In this document: one piece after another, positions 1 through 18,185 of the stretch
Numbering within the stretch: position 1 is the stretch's first letter
Layout: each line of letters opens with the position of its first letter
From: Bursaphelenchus xylophilus
Taxonomy: Eukaryota; Nematoda; Chromadorea; Rhabditida; Aphelenchoididae
Reading direction: 5' to 3'
NCBI GenBank assembly: GCA_904066235.2
Contig: CAJFCV020000005.1
Span: forward strand, 6,071,501 to 6,135,500
DNA length: 64,000 nt
Translations under genes and position numbers: made by a program
The notes under the pieces: model-generated
What the model was told of the DNA's origin: nothing
Database searches by the model: none
The model's input: the letters and a program-made list of their open reading frames with translations, nothing else

Positions 1-1561
1 AAAGTAGGGTGATCCCTCGTTTACAAAGTCAGAAATCTGCTCATCTTCTTTCATGAAAACGAATTCGATTCCCCGTTTGGAGCCTTCTTCCACAAACGAT
101 GATCGAAGATGTTTGGCGACATCCTTTGGAAGTGGAACAAATTGAACTTGGAGATGAGAGGTCTTATAATTCCTCTCGAAAATACATAAAGCCATTCCTT
201 TCTGGTTACAAACCAAAGTGTAGGCATCTCTGTATTTAGCGACTTCTTCTTTGAGTTGTTCTGACGCAGCGGCCAATGATTGGATATGGCCTAAACGAAA
301 CAATTGTGTCATCCATTACATTTACAGGTGGTATCCATTTAAATAAACTTGCCAACACTTAATACCATAACATGCAAATCATTCAATGGACCCTTAGGCA
401 TGGCCATATAACTGGACGAGCCAATACTGACAATCAGATGTTTCTCGGCTTTCTCATTGGACAAACAGAACCAGCAGTTCTCCTCGGTGATGTTCTGCTT
501 CCTCTTGGGTGGAGGTCCATTTTCCTGATCTCCTCTTCGTCGCCGTCCCCGAGAATTTTCTCCTTCCTCCTCCTCATCTGAATAATGCGCCGTATCGAAG
601 AAGAATTGGCTTGAATTCCGTTGCACTTCCTTTTCTCGTTGCCTAAAGTATTATATATTACTTTGCCATTTAGATGCTTACTCTTGGACATATTCTGTCA
701 AAATTTCCATATAAGGGAACTCGGTAGTATTGGGTGGCTGAGTTGTCAATTCAGGTCTGGTGAGGAACCTCATCGGCTTTACATTGAATGCATATATCCA
801 CTTTTCCTTATTCGGATTCCCAACTGGAGCTAGTCCAATGAATCGGGTCACGTGTTGGGCGGCTTCTACAAGAACTCGATGATTTCTATAAGGCGACCTC
901 TCGTAATGAGGTCCCATTCCAGCGAAGTGATAGCGAGGCTTTAGGGCAGCTGCTAATCTGGATATATGCTTAGATCCCTCATTTTCGGCATTAGGCTGAT
1001 TTATAGAATGTTTGGCCACGCTGGAAGGCCATACGGAAGTCAGTAGAACATCAATACCGAGGAACCCTGACTGAGTTCTGACAGGAAGTAAGAGATCATC
1101 AATGTCGTCTTCTACAAACTGGAATGGATTTGCAGATTTCCCTTCGATCCCACTCAAATAACAAATCGTGAGACCAGAAGCGGCGTGCAGGATCCCGCGA
1201 CGTCCAAGGAATGTCAAGTTAGGAGAGAATTCGACTCCAGTTTCTGGATAGAAACGAGCTGTCGACGGGCAGTTTGGACCTGAATATGGGTTTTTGGAAA
1301 ATAAGCAAAGTCGAAACATACCCAATATATACAAAGGGATGGGGAATTCTATCTTCCCCTCCACCACAGCCTGATTCTCCTCCTCATTTGGGCCAAAGAA
1401 TTCCCCCACACAAAATACGAGGTCAAAAGGACCATTCTGAAAGTAGATCAACTCTAAAACGTGCCTACTTTTTTGTTGATTACATTTAACTTCTTCCGTA
1501 GCAAGTTGAAGTTCCCATTTACATCTCCTACCGCCAACACTTTAACATCTTTGTTAGCCAT
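1..1561 (-). CDS. CWF19L1: CWF19-like protein 1 (CwfJ family), 3' end cut by window
   Basis: Homologue of CWF19L1, an intron-lariat/debranching-associated spliceosome factor. The start is ATG at 1561 (MANKDVKVLAVGD); a 32-bp intron then leads to NGPFDLVFCVGEFFG, the N-terminal phosphoesterase-like domain typical of the family. The middle part (about 678-1430) carries the linker and the first CwfJ C-terminal region. CWFCLSNEKAEKHLIVSIG near 440-490 is the zinc-binding, HIT-like CwfJ domain 1. The last exon in the window (1-290) encodes the second CwfJ domain and reads open to base 1 (ending DFVNEGSPYF), so only a short C-terminal tail and the stop are missing. It lies 103 bp downstream of GPATCH11 on the same strand with operon-type signals between them. 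Confidence 0.92.
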
Positions 1562-1664
1562 CTTAAAGTATTTGAAGCTCTTAGAAAATTGGATTAGTAT
1601 TAGGTACAGAACCACAAAAATTAAACAAATCAATTTCTAGGTTTACATTTTATTTACACATAGT
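1562..1664 (-). promoter_or_regulatory. Intercistronic region with poly(A) signal and trans-splice acceptor
   Basis: Reading the minus strand, AATAAA (1649-1654) follows the GPATCH11 stop by about 10 nt. The segment then ends in ACTTTAAG immediately before the CWF19L1 ATG. A poly(A) signal followed about 90 nt later by an AG directly at the next start codon is the usual arrangement of a nematode operon junction. No leader sequence can be seen in genomic DNA, so trans-splicing is inferred. Confidence 0.5.
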
Positions 1665-2678
1665 TTAATCCAGATTATCTTCATCATGACAGTCTCGTCT
1701 TGGTCCCGGACAATTGGAGGAAAGATCTTCTTCGGAAACAAATGCGCATCCACACCATACACAGTAAAAGTGATGCGATCTCAGATAATCGGTTACTGTA
1801 GCTAATCTAAATAAAAAGATTAATAACCGCAGAATCAAACTGACCGAAATATTAGGTCATCCATCTCTAACGAATAGAGATCTGGTTCCTCTGGAGCGAC
1901 AACACCACTCGAATATTTGAAAGTATACTCTTTATTGACCTGCTCGTGTCTTGTCCTCTTTGTCATATATTCGAATTCTTCAGTTTCCACAACTTCTCGT
2001 ATAACCGGCCATAAATGCGCCATATCTGGAGCACTTTTACCCTCTCTGCAATAAAGAAATATGTACTAATTCACACCAAATTACCTCAAGTCGAGATCTT
2101 GACATGCTTTTCTGGACTTCATGATGTCCCCCACGACACTCCTCACATTCACATCAAATCGTTTCCTTTTCCGAAAATCTTCTGCCAACTCATCCTAAAA
2201 GCAAAATAAAATCCAAAGGGATTAATTACACTTTGTTTAGCCCTCTCCGACATGTACTTCATGTGAGCTTCACATCTCTCTACCTGATCTTCCTTCTCCT
2301 GAGTTTCATGACCCAATCCTTTCCTTCCAAATTTTATTTGTAAAGTGATGGGCTCGGTTCTTCTTCCCTCCTCGGAATCCTTTGGTTTCCCCAAACTCAT
2401 CCCCGGTTTGTATCCCATCTTGGCCAAAAGAGCGAATCCTTTGTTCTCATGCGAAACAGGTTTACTGAGAGCTTCTTGACGTCTCTGAGCTTCCAATTCA
2501 TGTTTGGGGAGGGTTGGCTTATACTCACGCTTCAGAATATCCAATTGCCTCTTGTGTTCTCGATTTTTGGCAATACCTAAACATGAAAAAGATTACAAAT
2601 TGCTTAATTACCCGGCTTTACATCTTCCACCTTTCCGAGGATAGCCTCGGACATGTAATCGTCTTCTGAATCACTCAT
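1665..2678 (-). CDS. GPATCH11: G-patch domain-containing protein 11 homologue
   Basis: About 275 residues in five exons, starting MSDSEDDYMSEAILGKVEDV. The G-patch lies at roughly residues 60-105 (GFALLAKMGYKPGMSLGK, later KFGRKGLGHE); G-patches activate DEAH-box helicases in splicing. A charged helical middle follows. The C-terminal exon contains YCVWCGCAFVSEEDL, the C-x2-C motif of the DUF4187 domain found in GPATCH11, and ends DCHDEDNLD-stop at 1665. It is the upstream gene of a likely two-gene operon with CWF19L1, so two pre-mRNA processing factors would be co-transcribed. Confidence 0.9.
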
Positions 2679-2804
2679 TTCGTTTATCCTAGATGTGAAA
2701 GCCACAAACTCGGTAAAAAGGTAAGAGGATAACATCTCTTACAAAAAAAAACAAATAGTAGAAATTATTTTTTAGAGAAACACTTGACCAGGACATATCT
2801 ATCT

Positions 2805-2930
2805 CTAGGGCAGGAGTGGCCAGCGGGCAGCAGGGGTGGCCACCGGGCCGGACCGTTTAGGCCGGGCCTGACAAATTTGAAAACGTCACTCCTGCCCACA
2901 GCAGGGTTGCCCACCGGGCCGGCCCGACCA
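2805..2930. repeat. Nested hAT-like terminal fragments (GGGCCGG family)
   Basis: GC-rich patch in an otherwise AT-rich intergenic region. It contains CAGGAGTGGCC (2812), CAGGGGTGGCCACCGGGCC (2831) and CAGGGTTGCCCACCGGGCC (2902), with the partial complement CACTCCTG at 2887-2894. The CAGGGGTGGCC...GGGCCGG motif resembles hAT transposon ends. Similar GGGCCGG patches recur near 22.36, 22.53, 44.3, 44.6 and 61.2 kb. No intact element or target duplication was identified here. Confidence 0.5.
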
Positions 2931-3038
2931 CTTCAAGTCGGAACAAGAAGATAAAAGGTCCCCATTAACTACCGAAAGGAACGTCTATAAGCTACTGTTC
3001 GGACGGGGTATATACCCAAATACCCGAGAGGCCGGGTA

Positions 3039-3064
3039 CCGAAAATACCCGCGAGTATTTTCGG
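3039..3064. repeat. Short perfect hairpin in intergenic DNA
   Basis: CCGAAAATAC and GTATTTTCGG form a 10-bp perfect stem around a 6-nt loop. It lies inside a cluster of TACCCG/CGGGTA motifs (3008-3060 and 3424). The remaining intergenic sequence 2931-3648 shows no gene that I can support. The hairpin is probably the residue of a small repeat. Confidence 0.4.
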
Positions 3065-3648
3065 TTATTTATGGGAATTTTCAAAGTACTTTTGTATTCA
3101 AAAAAGGAAAAAAGTGGAATTTGGTCATAAAAAATCAGTGATTGGTTGACATTTTGCCCTAATTCGTTTTTTGCCGTTCAAACCTTGGTTTTGAGGTTGA
3201 AAACTAGTTGGCCAGTTGCCGGAATCGGTAGATGAAAGGGAAAAAATTCGAAATCTGACTGCGAAATATTGGATTCTTAAACTTTTCATTGTTAAAGTAC
3301 TTGTTTTGTTCGTTGTAGTTGGGAAAACAAAGAATATCACTCCGAACGTGATTAAAGTAATGAAAAAGTTACAAACGACTACATATTGGTATTATGTTGG
3401 GCTAATTTAAGCCGATTTTATAAATACCCGAATTTTCCAAACCCTACTATAAGCCGATAGATTGACGAACTTCGAACTAAATGCTTTATTAGAATTTTTA
3501 CAAACTACAACTAAGACTAACTTAGCCAATGACATGAAATTAATTCATAACAAACAAAATAACAACATATAATACATATGTATCAACCATAAACAAATGA
3601 AAATTTTAACAATGAACCCTAATACTATAAATATAACAACTTGAAAAG

Positions 3649-4723
3649 TTACTCTCTGCCGCGGTTGCGCTTGGGGCAATGGCGTTGAGTATGGGCGTCG
3701 TCCCCGGAGCCACCACAAATCGGGCATTGGAACATTCGTAGGCAAGGGCAGGTCACACGGCCATTTTGATCACGAAGATTGTGCTCCAACCACCTGCCAG
3801 GACCAGTAACATCACAACCCTGAAAGGAAAAACAATCTAATGTTACGCCTATTTAGCACAATCCAAAAAAATAAAAGGAATACTTACGTTAACTCTCGCA
3901 TTGTTGTAACAGAAGCCGCAGAACGTATTATGATGCTTCTTACGATTGTCATTAAGAAGAGTCTTGGTCGCAAAATCGGCAGCAAAGGAATTGAGATTAA
4001 AATCGAAGACCTGTTTGTTGTTTCGAACAGTTGGAGAAAGTGGACTAACTGGCGAAGGAAATTGGAACGTGTTCGGAGAAGTTGGAGAAGAGTAGTCCGA
4101 CGTTGGCGAAATATGTGACTGGATTGGTACCAACTGAAACAAATAACATATATTTCGCCAATTTCCGATCATGGATAATATCGTGCCTATCCGTCAAAAA
4201 TAATGTATCATATAATTAGGTAAAAACGTTATAGACTCACATAATAGTTTTCGAGATGGGAATGTCTGGCATCAAAACACGACCCGACGTCGGTCTGGGT
4301 CCCTTGATCAAGCTTCACTCCTTCATCTTCACCATGAGGAATTCCATCGTGATAGAAGGCAATCTCATTGTCACAATTCCATGAAATATCAAGGGTTAGG
4401 TCGGTTCTCTTCTTCGGCTTTGCGACCTCGCGAGCCGTCTCATAACGGGTGAAGAAATCGTAGCCCTGAAACCCAAAACTTCATCAACAGGGTACAAGAC
4501 CGCAAAAAAATTCTAATAAGCCTACAATTGAATCATCTAGGTGGTTGTCAAATTGGCCGTGGTCAGGGGAAACCGGAGTCTTGGCCCAAAACGACGTCAT
4601 AACCGAGTGGAGAGGAAATTGCAAAAATTTGCAACCCGTTGTCTTCATTCCGTTTGAAATACCTAAACCCGCAAAATACGGTAGGTCTTGACTGGAAAAG
4701 TGTGAAAAAAGCGGGAAATTCAA
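3649..4723 (-). CDS. nos: Nanos-family RNA-binding zinc-finger protein
   Basis: About 290 residues in four exons, ATG at 4723 ([19 protein letters not shown]). The N-terminal two-thirds are low-complexity ([17 protein letters not shown]) and unlike other proteins, as in other nanos genes. The last two exons build the double CCHC finger: FCGFCYNN...[13 protein letters not shown] and [17 protein letters not shown], where the second finger has exact C-x2-C-x7-H-x4-C spacing. Nanos with Pumilio represses maternal mRNAs in the germline; RNA binding is family knowledge, not seen here. Oddity: the first finger has 19 residues between its second Cys and its His instead of the usual 12, and an intron falls inside that loop. 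Divergent from LRRC9, 310 bp away. Confidence 0.87.
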
Positions 4724-5033
4724 AATAAAAGTTTGACATTTTGTTCAATGTATAAATGTAAGCAGTTGTAAGTAATCTTGAAGCATGAAGCATTGGACTG
4801 TTACATTTTATGTATTAAGACTATCCGTAATGATATGTATGACGCTGATTTCCGCCAAATTCAAATCCGAGTTGTCCTCTTTTTAGCCAAATACGGAGAA
4901 ATGTGTAGGCAAAGGTTTGCAGAAAGCCATTCGAGAAACAATGTTCAACTCTCGGACCGGATATACACTTGCGTAACTTCAGTGGAAAGAGTTTGAAAGA
5001 ACATTTACCCCTTCATTCTCCCTGGAAGCCGAG

Positions 5034-8000
5034 ATGTCGCTTTCTACTGATCGGAACGAACAGAATCTGAAGGGACGCTACTTCAAATATCTCGAGTCAT
5101 TATGTGTCTCCAATGGAATCGAGATGGACAAATTGAAGGCAATGGCGACAGATTACGAGCTTTTGGAGATGTTTTTTGGGGGATTGCCTGTTCTGGTCGG
5201 CCTCCGATATTTCGATCACCTACAGACCCTCCGATTGATGGGACAGGAGATCCAGAACCTCAGCCCTTTGTCTGAAGTCGCCGAGACTCTCGAGGAATTG
5301 TGGATCTGTGAATGCTCATTAGATGACATAGCAGGAATGGAAGCTTGTACGAAGATTCGGCGTCTTTATTTGTACAGTAATCGAATACACGATGCTTCTG
5401 TGTTATCTTATCTGAAGTCGCTAGATATTCTGTGGATCCAGGACAACCAACTAGACAGTCTAGAGGTGACTCTTTTAGGTTCTTTTTGTCAAATTGTTTC
5501 CAGTTTCTGAAAGATCTCCAATATCTGAGTAGTCTCAAAGTTGGAGGAGATCAATTCAACGATTCCCTGGCCCTCTCCATCTCCCAATGGCCTCCCAAAC
5601 TTCAATTTCTAGACATTGCTGGCAACACTTTGAGTTCTTTTCAGGTACTTCCATCCAAATAATTCATTAATTAATTATCGTTTATAGAGTCTTCTCAGCC
5701 TTTCTTGTTGTGAAGTTCTCCGTAGACTCAATATTTGCAACGACAAATACCCCTCTAATGGATTAATTCGAGAAGAAGAGCAACTTGTTTGGCTCACGTT
5801 CCACTTCCCTTTCTTGGAAAGTTTCGATGGGGACACATTAAATGAGAAGTTTATCAGCAATTATACAGTAAGTCTATATGGATTACTGTAATAATCATAG
5901 AACAGATGCAAGCTGAGAAGAAAGCGGCACTTGAGATGAATAGCATGATAAAATCATCACGAAAAATGATTGGCCAATTGGATTCAATATCCAAAAACGA
6001 GGCCAAGATGCAAGAAAAGTTGAGTTCTTTCATCAACGCGTTGACGAAAGCCTCATCTGTGGTGTCGAAGAAAGAAGGCCGGAGGGAATTAACCCTAAAA
6101 CTTCATGATCTTTACAATCTCAAGCTCAAAGCTCTCCCGAATTCTCAAGGTAATGTTATTTTAATACCACCAACCTTGTAGCTGGATGTATCAAATGTGA
6201 AAAGGAAGTCTTTTACATCTCTAATTATCTTCTCCCTTCCTGGAAAATGGAGAGTGCTGGCAGAACCATGGCTCGGGAAGCTCCCAAAACTGAACTTTTG
6301 GATCTCGAACAGACTCTCCAAGGATTCTGCACCATCGAAGAACCAAAGATCAAAATAAAAACCGCTGTTTTATTCAGCCTGACTCCACTGGACAAGACGG
6401 AGATGAAGAATTTATTTTTCTTGCATCCAAGTTCGGAGACTGCCGTCTGGGATTTCGCTGATCTCATTGAAATTGGGAATCAACGTTTGGCAATGGATGG
6501 GAATCTCAAATGCAAAGTCTTCAAAGACCTGTCATCACTATCCAATGAAAGTTACAAAACTGTAAGAGAAGGTTAAAAAGACAACCTTTGATTACAGTTA
6601 TGCACATGTTCGTGGCCTTTGGTTAAAGTTAAAGCTAACGCCAAAGCTGAGAAGATCGAAGATCAAAACAACAATAGCTATGAGGCTCAAGGTAGAAAGC
6701 TTAAAATGCACATCAAATACAAAATTCGTTTACTTCAAAATATAATTTGGAGGTTCTATTATCATTGGTCCTTGTATGGCGAGGAACCTATAAATCTCTG
6801 CGCCCAAGTCCATCCCGAAGTTGATGCGATTTGAAAATTTAGGATTAAAACGGGCGTGTATACCTAATCTATCAAGGCGAAAAAGTCGGTATTTACAGTA
6901 TGTCATAATATTAGCGTGTTTATACATAACACTATTCACCATTACATTTGTTAAGTTTTGAAACTACAATCACTGAAACAAAAAAGGGATTGATTATAAG
7001 CTCAAATTTAGTTTCAAAACATCCGTTTATACCCTAACCAATTCAAACATTTAAAATAAATCGATTGTAGGGAAGGACGAATGTTACTATTGGGGGAACC
7101 TAGAGTTGGTTTTCCTCTGCGTAATCGAACTACAACGCTCTTCTTGGCCTACATTCGAAGAGGTCAAGAATATTCATCATTTTGACGAGCACATCAATAA
7201 TCAAGTCAAGACCTTAAAAGATTTGGGGATCGAATTAAAACTGGAAAAGGTTGTTTTACCTTTACAAAAGCAAGCGACTGAAGAAGAAGGAGCTGAAGGA
7301 GAGACTCAAGAGATTGTAAAACCAAAACAGTAAGTCAATTGGGTAAATTAAGAATTGTTTCTAGACAAAATAAAGTTTCGGAAATCATCACGGAGAAGTT
7401 AACTTCTGGCAGATATCGAATCAATGGTCCAATTTGGAGCGGAAAAGAACTAAGCCTTCGAAATCCAATCGAATTGACTTTGGCTTACACAAAGAGTGCC
7501 AAAGTCGAAGAGTCCAACATGTTCGTAAGCGTTATGATTACAATTACAGTATGCTTTCAGTCGCAAATTGTTGCCTTAAATCTGGAGAATTTAAATATAA
7601 ATTCTTTGGATGGGATCGAACAATTGGAGAAGTTGCGGTATCTTTCCCTGGCTTCTAACAATCTCTTAAGTGTCAAAAGATTAAGAAAACTGGATAAGTT
7701 ATTATTCTTAGACATCTCTCAGAACAATATCAGCAAGATTGATGAACTGCCGGGATCTCTTTGCGGTCTAAAAGCTTTTCAAAATCAATTAACATCTGTA
7801 ACATTCTGTTCGAAATTACAGGTAGGTAAAATGATATACTGTAATGATTACTCTTGCAGCTATTGACGTACTTAAATCTATCTCACAATCGGATAAAATC
7901 GATGAAGGGGATCGAAGAACTGAAGACTTTACACACATTACTCTTGACGGATAACATGCTTAAGGATAAAACGGAAGTCGAATTACTGCAGGTGCTGACT

Positions 8001-9470
8001 ATTAAAATGTTATGTAAAAAGTTCTCCAGGAACTCCCAAATCTTCGTTTTGTCGACTTAATGGGCAATCCTTTGGCTGACGATGACAATTACAAAAAGGT
8101 AGTGCTGAATGGAAACAACTCGAATGCAGAGAATGAAAACTCAAGTGATGCTGATAAACAAAATCAAGTGGTCAGAAAGGCCGGCAAGATATTAACCATG
8201 GACTTTTTGGAAAAGGAATTTGGGGAATCTTTGGGACAGGAAAATGAATTCAATTGGAGCGACCATCAATTCCAGATGATAGCTTTGGACAGAACTGCCT
8301 TGGACAAGTAAGATAGGCATAAAACAAACACTCTCTTGCAGATTACAAAACATAACGGCCATTAATTTGTCGAACAACCATCTCCAACATCTCTACGAAC
8401 TAGTTCATCTACACAATCTGGTCGATCTCGATCTCTCCTCCAATCAAATTATATCACTTACAACTGAAAATCTTCCAGAGGTAAATCCTAATAATTTTAG
8501 AAAATACTTCTTTAGATCCTCCCCAAATTAGAAGTTCTTAATTTTTCATCGAATAATCTGACTTGTCAGTCCCTGGCCAGGGTTGGATTGGCCAAATTAC
8601 CTCAATTAAAGCGGCTTATTCTAAGTGGAAACAAATTGACAAGATTCGACGGAGATAGTTTCGATTTGGAACGTCTAGAAAGCCTGGATTTGAGTGATAA
8701 TGACATCAAAATTATTAGAAAGAAGACTCTCAAGAACATCAAGGAAATAAGTCTCGCAAACAATGGTCTCAAAGACTTGGAAGGCCTTAGTCTTCCCAAT
8801 GTTACAGTACTCAATGTTTCCAAAAATAAGTAGGATTATTGCTCTGTTACCCCTAGTTTTGTTTAGAATCAGTTCTTGCGCAGCCATGAAGAGTTTAAAG
8901 GATATGAAACACCTAAAATCTTTGGACTGCTCGGAGAATCCAGTGACGGCCAGAAGAGTTTATATTGATTACATCAAGAAACAACTACCAGGACTGGAAG
9001 AATTGGATTCGGAGGTTGTAATACGAACAGTACCCGAGACAAATAAAGAGGAATCGAACGGAACCGAGAAACCACGAATCCGTGCCCATATAAAAGCCAA
9101 TCCAATGGCCGTTCAAATCGCCAATTCAAAAAGTTCGGCCGCAAAAAGATATATCGATTTCAAATTACTCAAGTAAGAGCCAAGAAGTAAGACACGCATT
9201 GATTCAGAGAGAAGTCGGACGTGACTCCCGAAATGGATCCACAGGATAAACAAAATACATTCCAATCTCTTCAAAAGTCCCAGAGTTTATTCAATTTGAT
9301 GGCACCTGAAGCCACCAATCTCAATGTCCAAGACTTCATCATTTCCGGAAAGAGGTAAGGCACTTCGTGACACAGAGAATGTAACAAGTTCAGGATAACA
9401 AAGTATTCTCGCGTTTACAAAATGAATTGAGAGCGTCAACAGAGCAAACAACCACTAGTTTAACAACAGA

Positions 9471-9474
<4 letters not shown>
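5034..9474 (+). CDS. LRRC9: Leucine-rich repeat protein, LRRC9-like
   Basis: Large multi-exon gene of roughly 1,100 residues, starting MSLSTDRNEQNLKGRYFKYL. The N-terminus follows vertebrate LRRC9 closely: LEMFFGGLPVLVGLRYFDHL, then EELWICECSLDDIAGMEAC and RRLYLYSNRI. A helical segment (MQAEKKAALEMNSMIKSSRK, about 5906) follows the first LRR block. Further LRR blocks lie at about 7570-8060 (LRYLSLASNNLLS, LLFLDISQNNIS) and 8340-8900. An acidic linker around 7290 and a charged tail complete it; it ends TTSLTTD-stop at 9474. Vertebrate LRRC9 is poorly studied and has been linked to cilia. The exon structure between 6.6 and 7.1 kb is uncertain. The stop overlaps that of TTLL5. Confidence 0.82.
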
Positions 9475-15381
<5,907 letters not shown>

Positions 15382-15808
15382 TGTTATACCTAAAATCAGT
15401 AGAATTAGATCAATCACACATAAACCACCCCCCAATATCATAAAAAACGATTAAGGACTAAAAGTTCGAATGTCTGAAACGAGGAGGTGGATGGGGATAA
15501 AAGAAAAAGCAAAGGGTAGGAAAGAGAGAATATCAAGATGATCGTTTGGCCGCCCACTATCAATTAAATATCCATGTGACCTGAACCCGGTCCCCGAGAA
15601 AACGTTACAAAATGATCGTAAAGTGGAAAAATGCGAATAATATTGGTTCAGACATTGACCACAAGCGCATCTCCGGTAGGCCTTATATTATTGAGAATCG
15701 GGCGCCTTTTTTTGGAAAGTCAATAATCAATGATTTTGACACTTCGTTCACATAATTATAAAAAAATATTTATTTTTTGAATTACGCAATTTCATCGAAA
15801 AATCGCCG
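15382..15808. promoter_or_regulatory. Divergent intergenic region TTLL5 / ASPSCR1
   Basis: 427 bp between two divergent starts, presumably holding both promoters. I see no repeats or RNA genes. A purine-rich stretch (15,480-15,530) lies near TTLL5 and an AT-rich stretch (15,750-15,785) near ASPSCR1. Confidence 0.4.
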
Positions 15809-17972
15809 ATGTCCACTGTAATTGTGTTCTGTCCAAATGCTCGTCAACATAAAGTCCAAGTGGCACCTGGAAAGCCTATGAAAGAGGTATGCCTTACTCT
15901 TTGTATGTTACTCTTATAGGTCTTGACTGAGGCATGCTTACAACAAGGTTACGATGCTGATATTTATGGTCTGCAATTCCAACGGAAGTTTATTGACCTC
16001 TCCTTGCCATTTAGATTATCCGGGTTACCAAATAATGCTCATCTTGAATTGATCGAGAAGCCAACGGTCTCCCAAAGCCCTGTAAAAATCGCCCTTCAGG
16101 TAAATTTCATATGATATCGTTGCGCAACCTCTTCAGACACCTCATGGACGTTTTGAAAGCGAGTTTGCCATAGAATGTACAATTTGGGAGGTTCTCGAAG
16201 CTTTCCAATCGTCTTATAATGTGAATTTATTGAGTTTTGATGATGTGGATACTGTACCAGCCGTCTCATTCATGCAGAAAACAGTAAGTTATCACTTATT
16301 TTTGAATTCTGATTTAGTTTAAAGGTCAGATGCAATTGTCGCAGACAACTTTGAAAGCGATGGGCATCGAAGGACGGGTTTTATTTCGATATCTGCAAAT
16401 AAAATTAAGCCCGGAAGATAAAGCGCAGCTAGAAAAGGAGATTGAACTGAATAAATTGAAGCAAGAGAAGTTAGAACAGAATTATCTTGCTAAGAAAAAT
16501 GAGAATGAAGAGAGATTGCGACTTCAGAAGAAGTTTGAGGATGAAGTTTTTTCGAGAACTGAGGAAATGAGGATCAGACAGACCGAATCTCCTGCTCAGA
16601 TTAACATACCAACCCCATCTGAGGTCTCGACAAGCGTTGCGAGTATTCCAACTGCATCTTCAGAAACATCTCGACTGAATCAATTGCAATCTGTCCTCTC
16701 TACTCTCTCTGACAGTCTAAGTGAAGGAAGGGTCGACGATCTGGCTGATAGGTTGTTGACTGATACTGGCCGTATTACTCTTAATCCACCTCCACCGCAG
16801 CCGCTTGAGTTTATTAATTTTAAAGTAATTTGACTGCTTTATTTCTAAATTCGGGTTTATTTTTAGTTTCCGGATAAGCCCGTGGCTACTGTAGGTGATC
16901 TTCTGAAGTTGGAAAAGGAAAGAGGATGTGTGGAAGAGGAAGTGGAGATCCCCGAGAGACATGCTCTTGTCTTTTCCCCTGAACCGAGAGACGTCGACAT
17001 GGAAGTTGATGAGAGTTTCTTTGATCTGACTGTTGAAGATGCGAAAAGATTGCAGAAAGAGTTGAGGGAGGAAGTGTAAGTCTGGTATTGAGTTTAATAA
17101 AAAGCTACTATAGTAGAAGATCCAACCAGCAATCTCTTCTTCCGGCGTCTTTTATTGAAAATAGAAACAAACAAAAGAAGAAAAATGCGTATAAAAATAC
17201 AGTAATCCGCATTAAATTGGCCGAGAAGATTATTATCCAAGCTCGATTTACCTCGACAGAGCCGGGTAAGAGAAAAGGGGCCTTTTTCTTACGTATTTAT
17301 TTATTTCAGTTCAAAATTTATTTAAATTTGTAAACCAAGTTATCCGATGGAATGAATTCGAATTAATCGCTGTGCTGAAGATAGACAAGGAGTCCAAGAG
17401 GGATCTGATCGATGAAGGATTAGCTCCGAAGAGTACTTTAACGGTTCAATGGAAGGGCGTTAAGTTTACTGGTATGTTTTTGTTAGTTTTAGTTAATTTA
17501 ATGGGGAGTACCTCAAGTGCGACGCCCAGGTTTTCTTTAATTTTGCGTGCACTTCGGATAAATTATTCTTTGCAGACAGGCTACATATTAATTCCTGTAA
17601 ATTTTAGTTTGCTATTTGCAGACGCAGCAGAGATATACAATGACCTTTGCGGCCGAGAGAGCGCGGAAAATTTTTTCTAAATTATGCCTAGTTTCATAAA
17701 GATCTGAGCGTCGCACTCGGAGTACTTCCCCTGTTAATTTCATTTTTGCAGAAGACCTCATCAATTATGATGTTCTTTCACGTGTAAGCGAGTCAGAGGC
17801 GGATTCAGATGTTCATGAATGGCTCTCGGCCAACTCTAATTATAGTCCAGATCAGTTTCTGGTTGATGGTATGCAGTCTTCTGAAGCTGGGACCAAACGA
17901 AATTACGATGGCCCTATCAATAAATCCCCCAATTCGGGTCCTTCTTTGCCCAAATGGCTCAAGAAGTTTTAA
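15809..17972 (+). CDS. ASPSCR1: TUG/ASPSCR1 homologue, UBX-domain p97 cofactor
   Basis: Starts MSTVIVFCPNARQHKVQVAP. The first exons encode the TUG N-terminal ubiquitin-like domain, including LQFQRKFIDLSLPFRLSGLP followed by NNAHLELIEK, very close to mammalian TUG. A second ubiquitin-like segment follows (TPHGRFESEFAIECTIWEVL, about 16,140). A charged coiled coil (EKEIELNKLKQEKLEQNYLA) and an acidic linker precede a UBX-type domain (KLAEKIIIQARFTSTEP...WNEFELIAVL...GLAPKSTLTVQW). Ends LPKWLKKF-stop at 17972. TUG tethers GLUT4 vesicles in mammals and regulates the p97 ATPase; the nematode role is unknown. Converges on the acyl-CoA synthetase, 213 bp between stops. Confidence 0.88.
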
Positions 17973-18185
17973 TATAGCATATTTATTTACGTGTAAATGC
18001 CAAATTAAAGTACTTGTGAAACTATTTCGAGATTGGTATTGATTCATGTTAGGTTTTAATTTAAATATTTACTCGATTCTAATATTTATTGAATCAGAGA
18101 CTAATGTCACAAGATGTACAGCGAAGGAATGCGGTCCCAACATAAAATATGTAAGCTCTATGGGTCCCTTTAAATAATATTGTTA

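Noticed and set aside
4778..4996. 72-codon frame just upstream of LRRC9
   Set aside because: LRRC9 homology begins at 5034 as in vertebrates, and no donor links the two.
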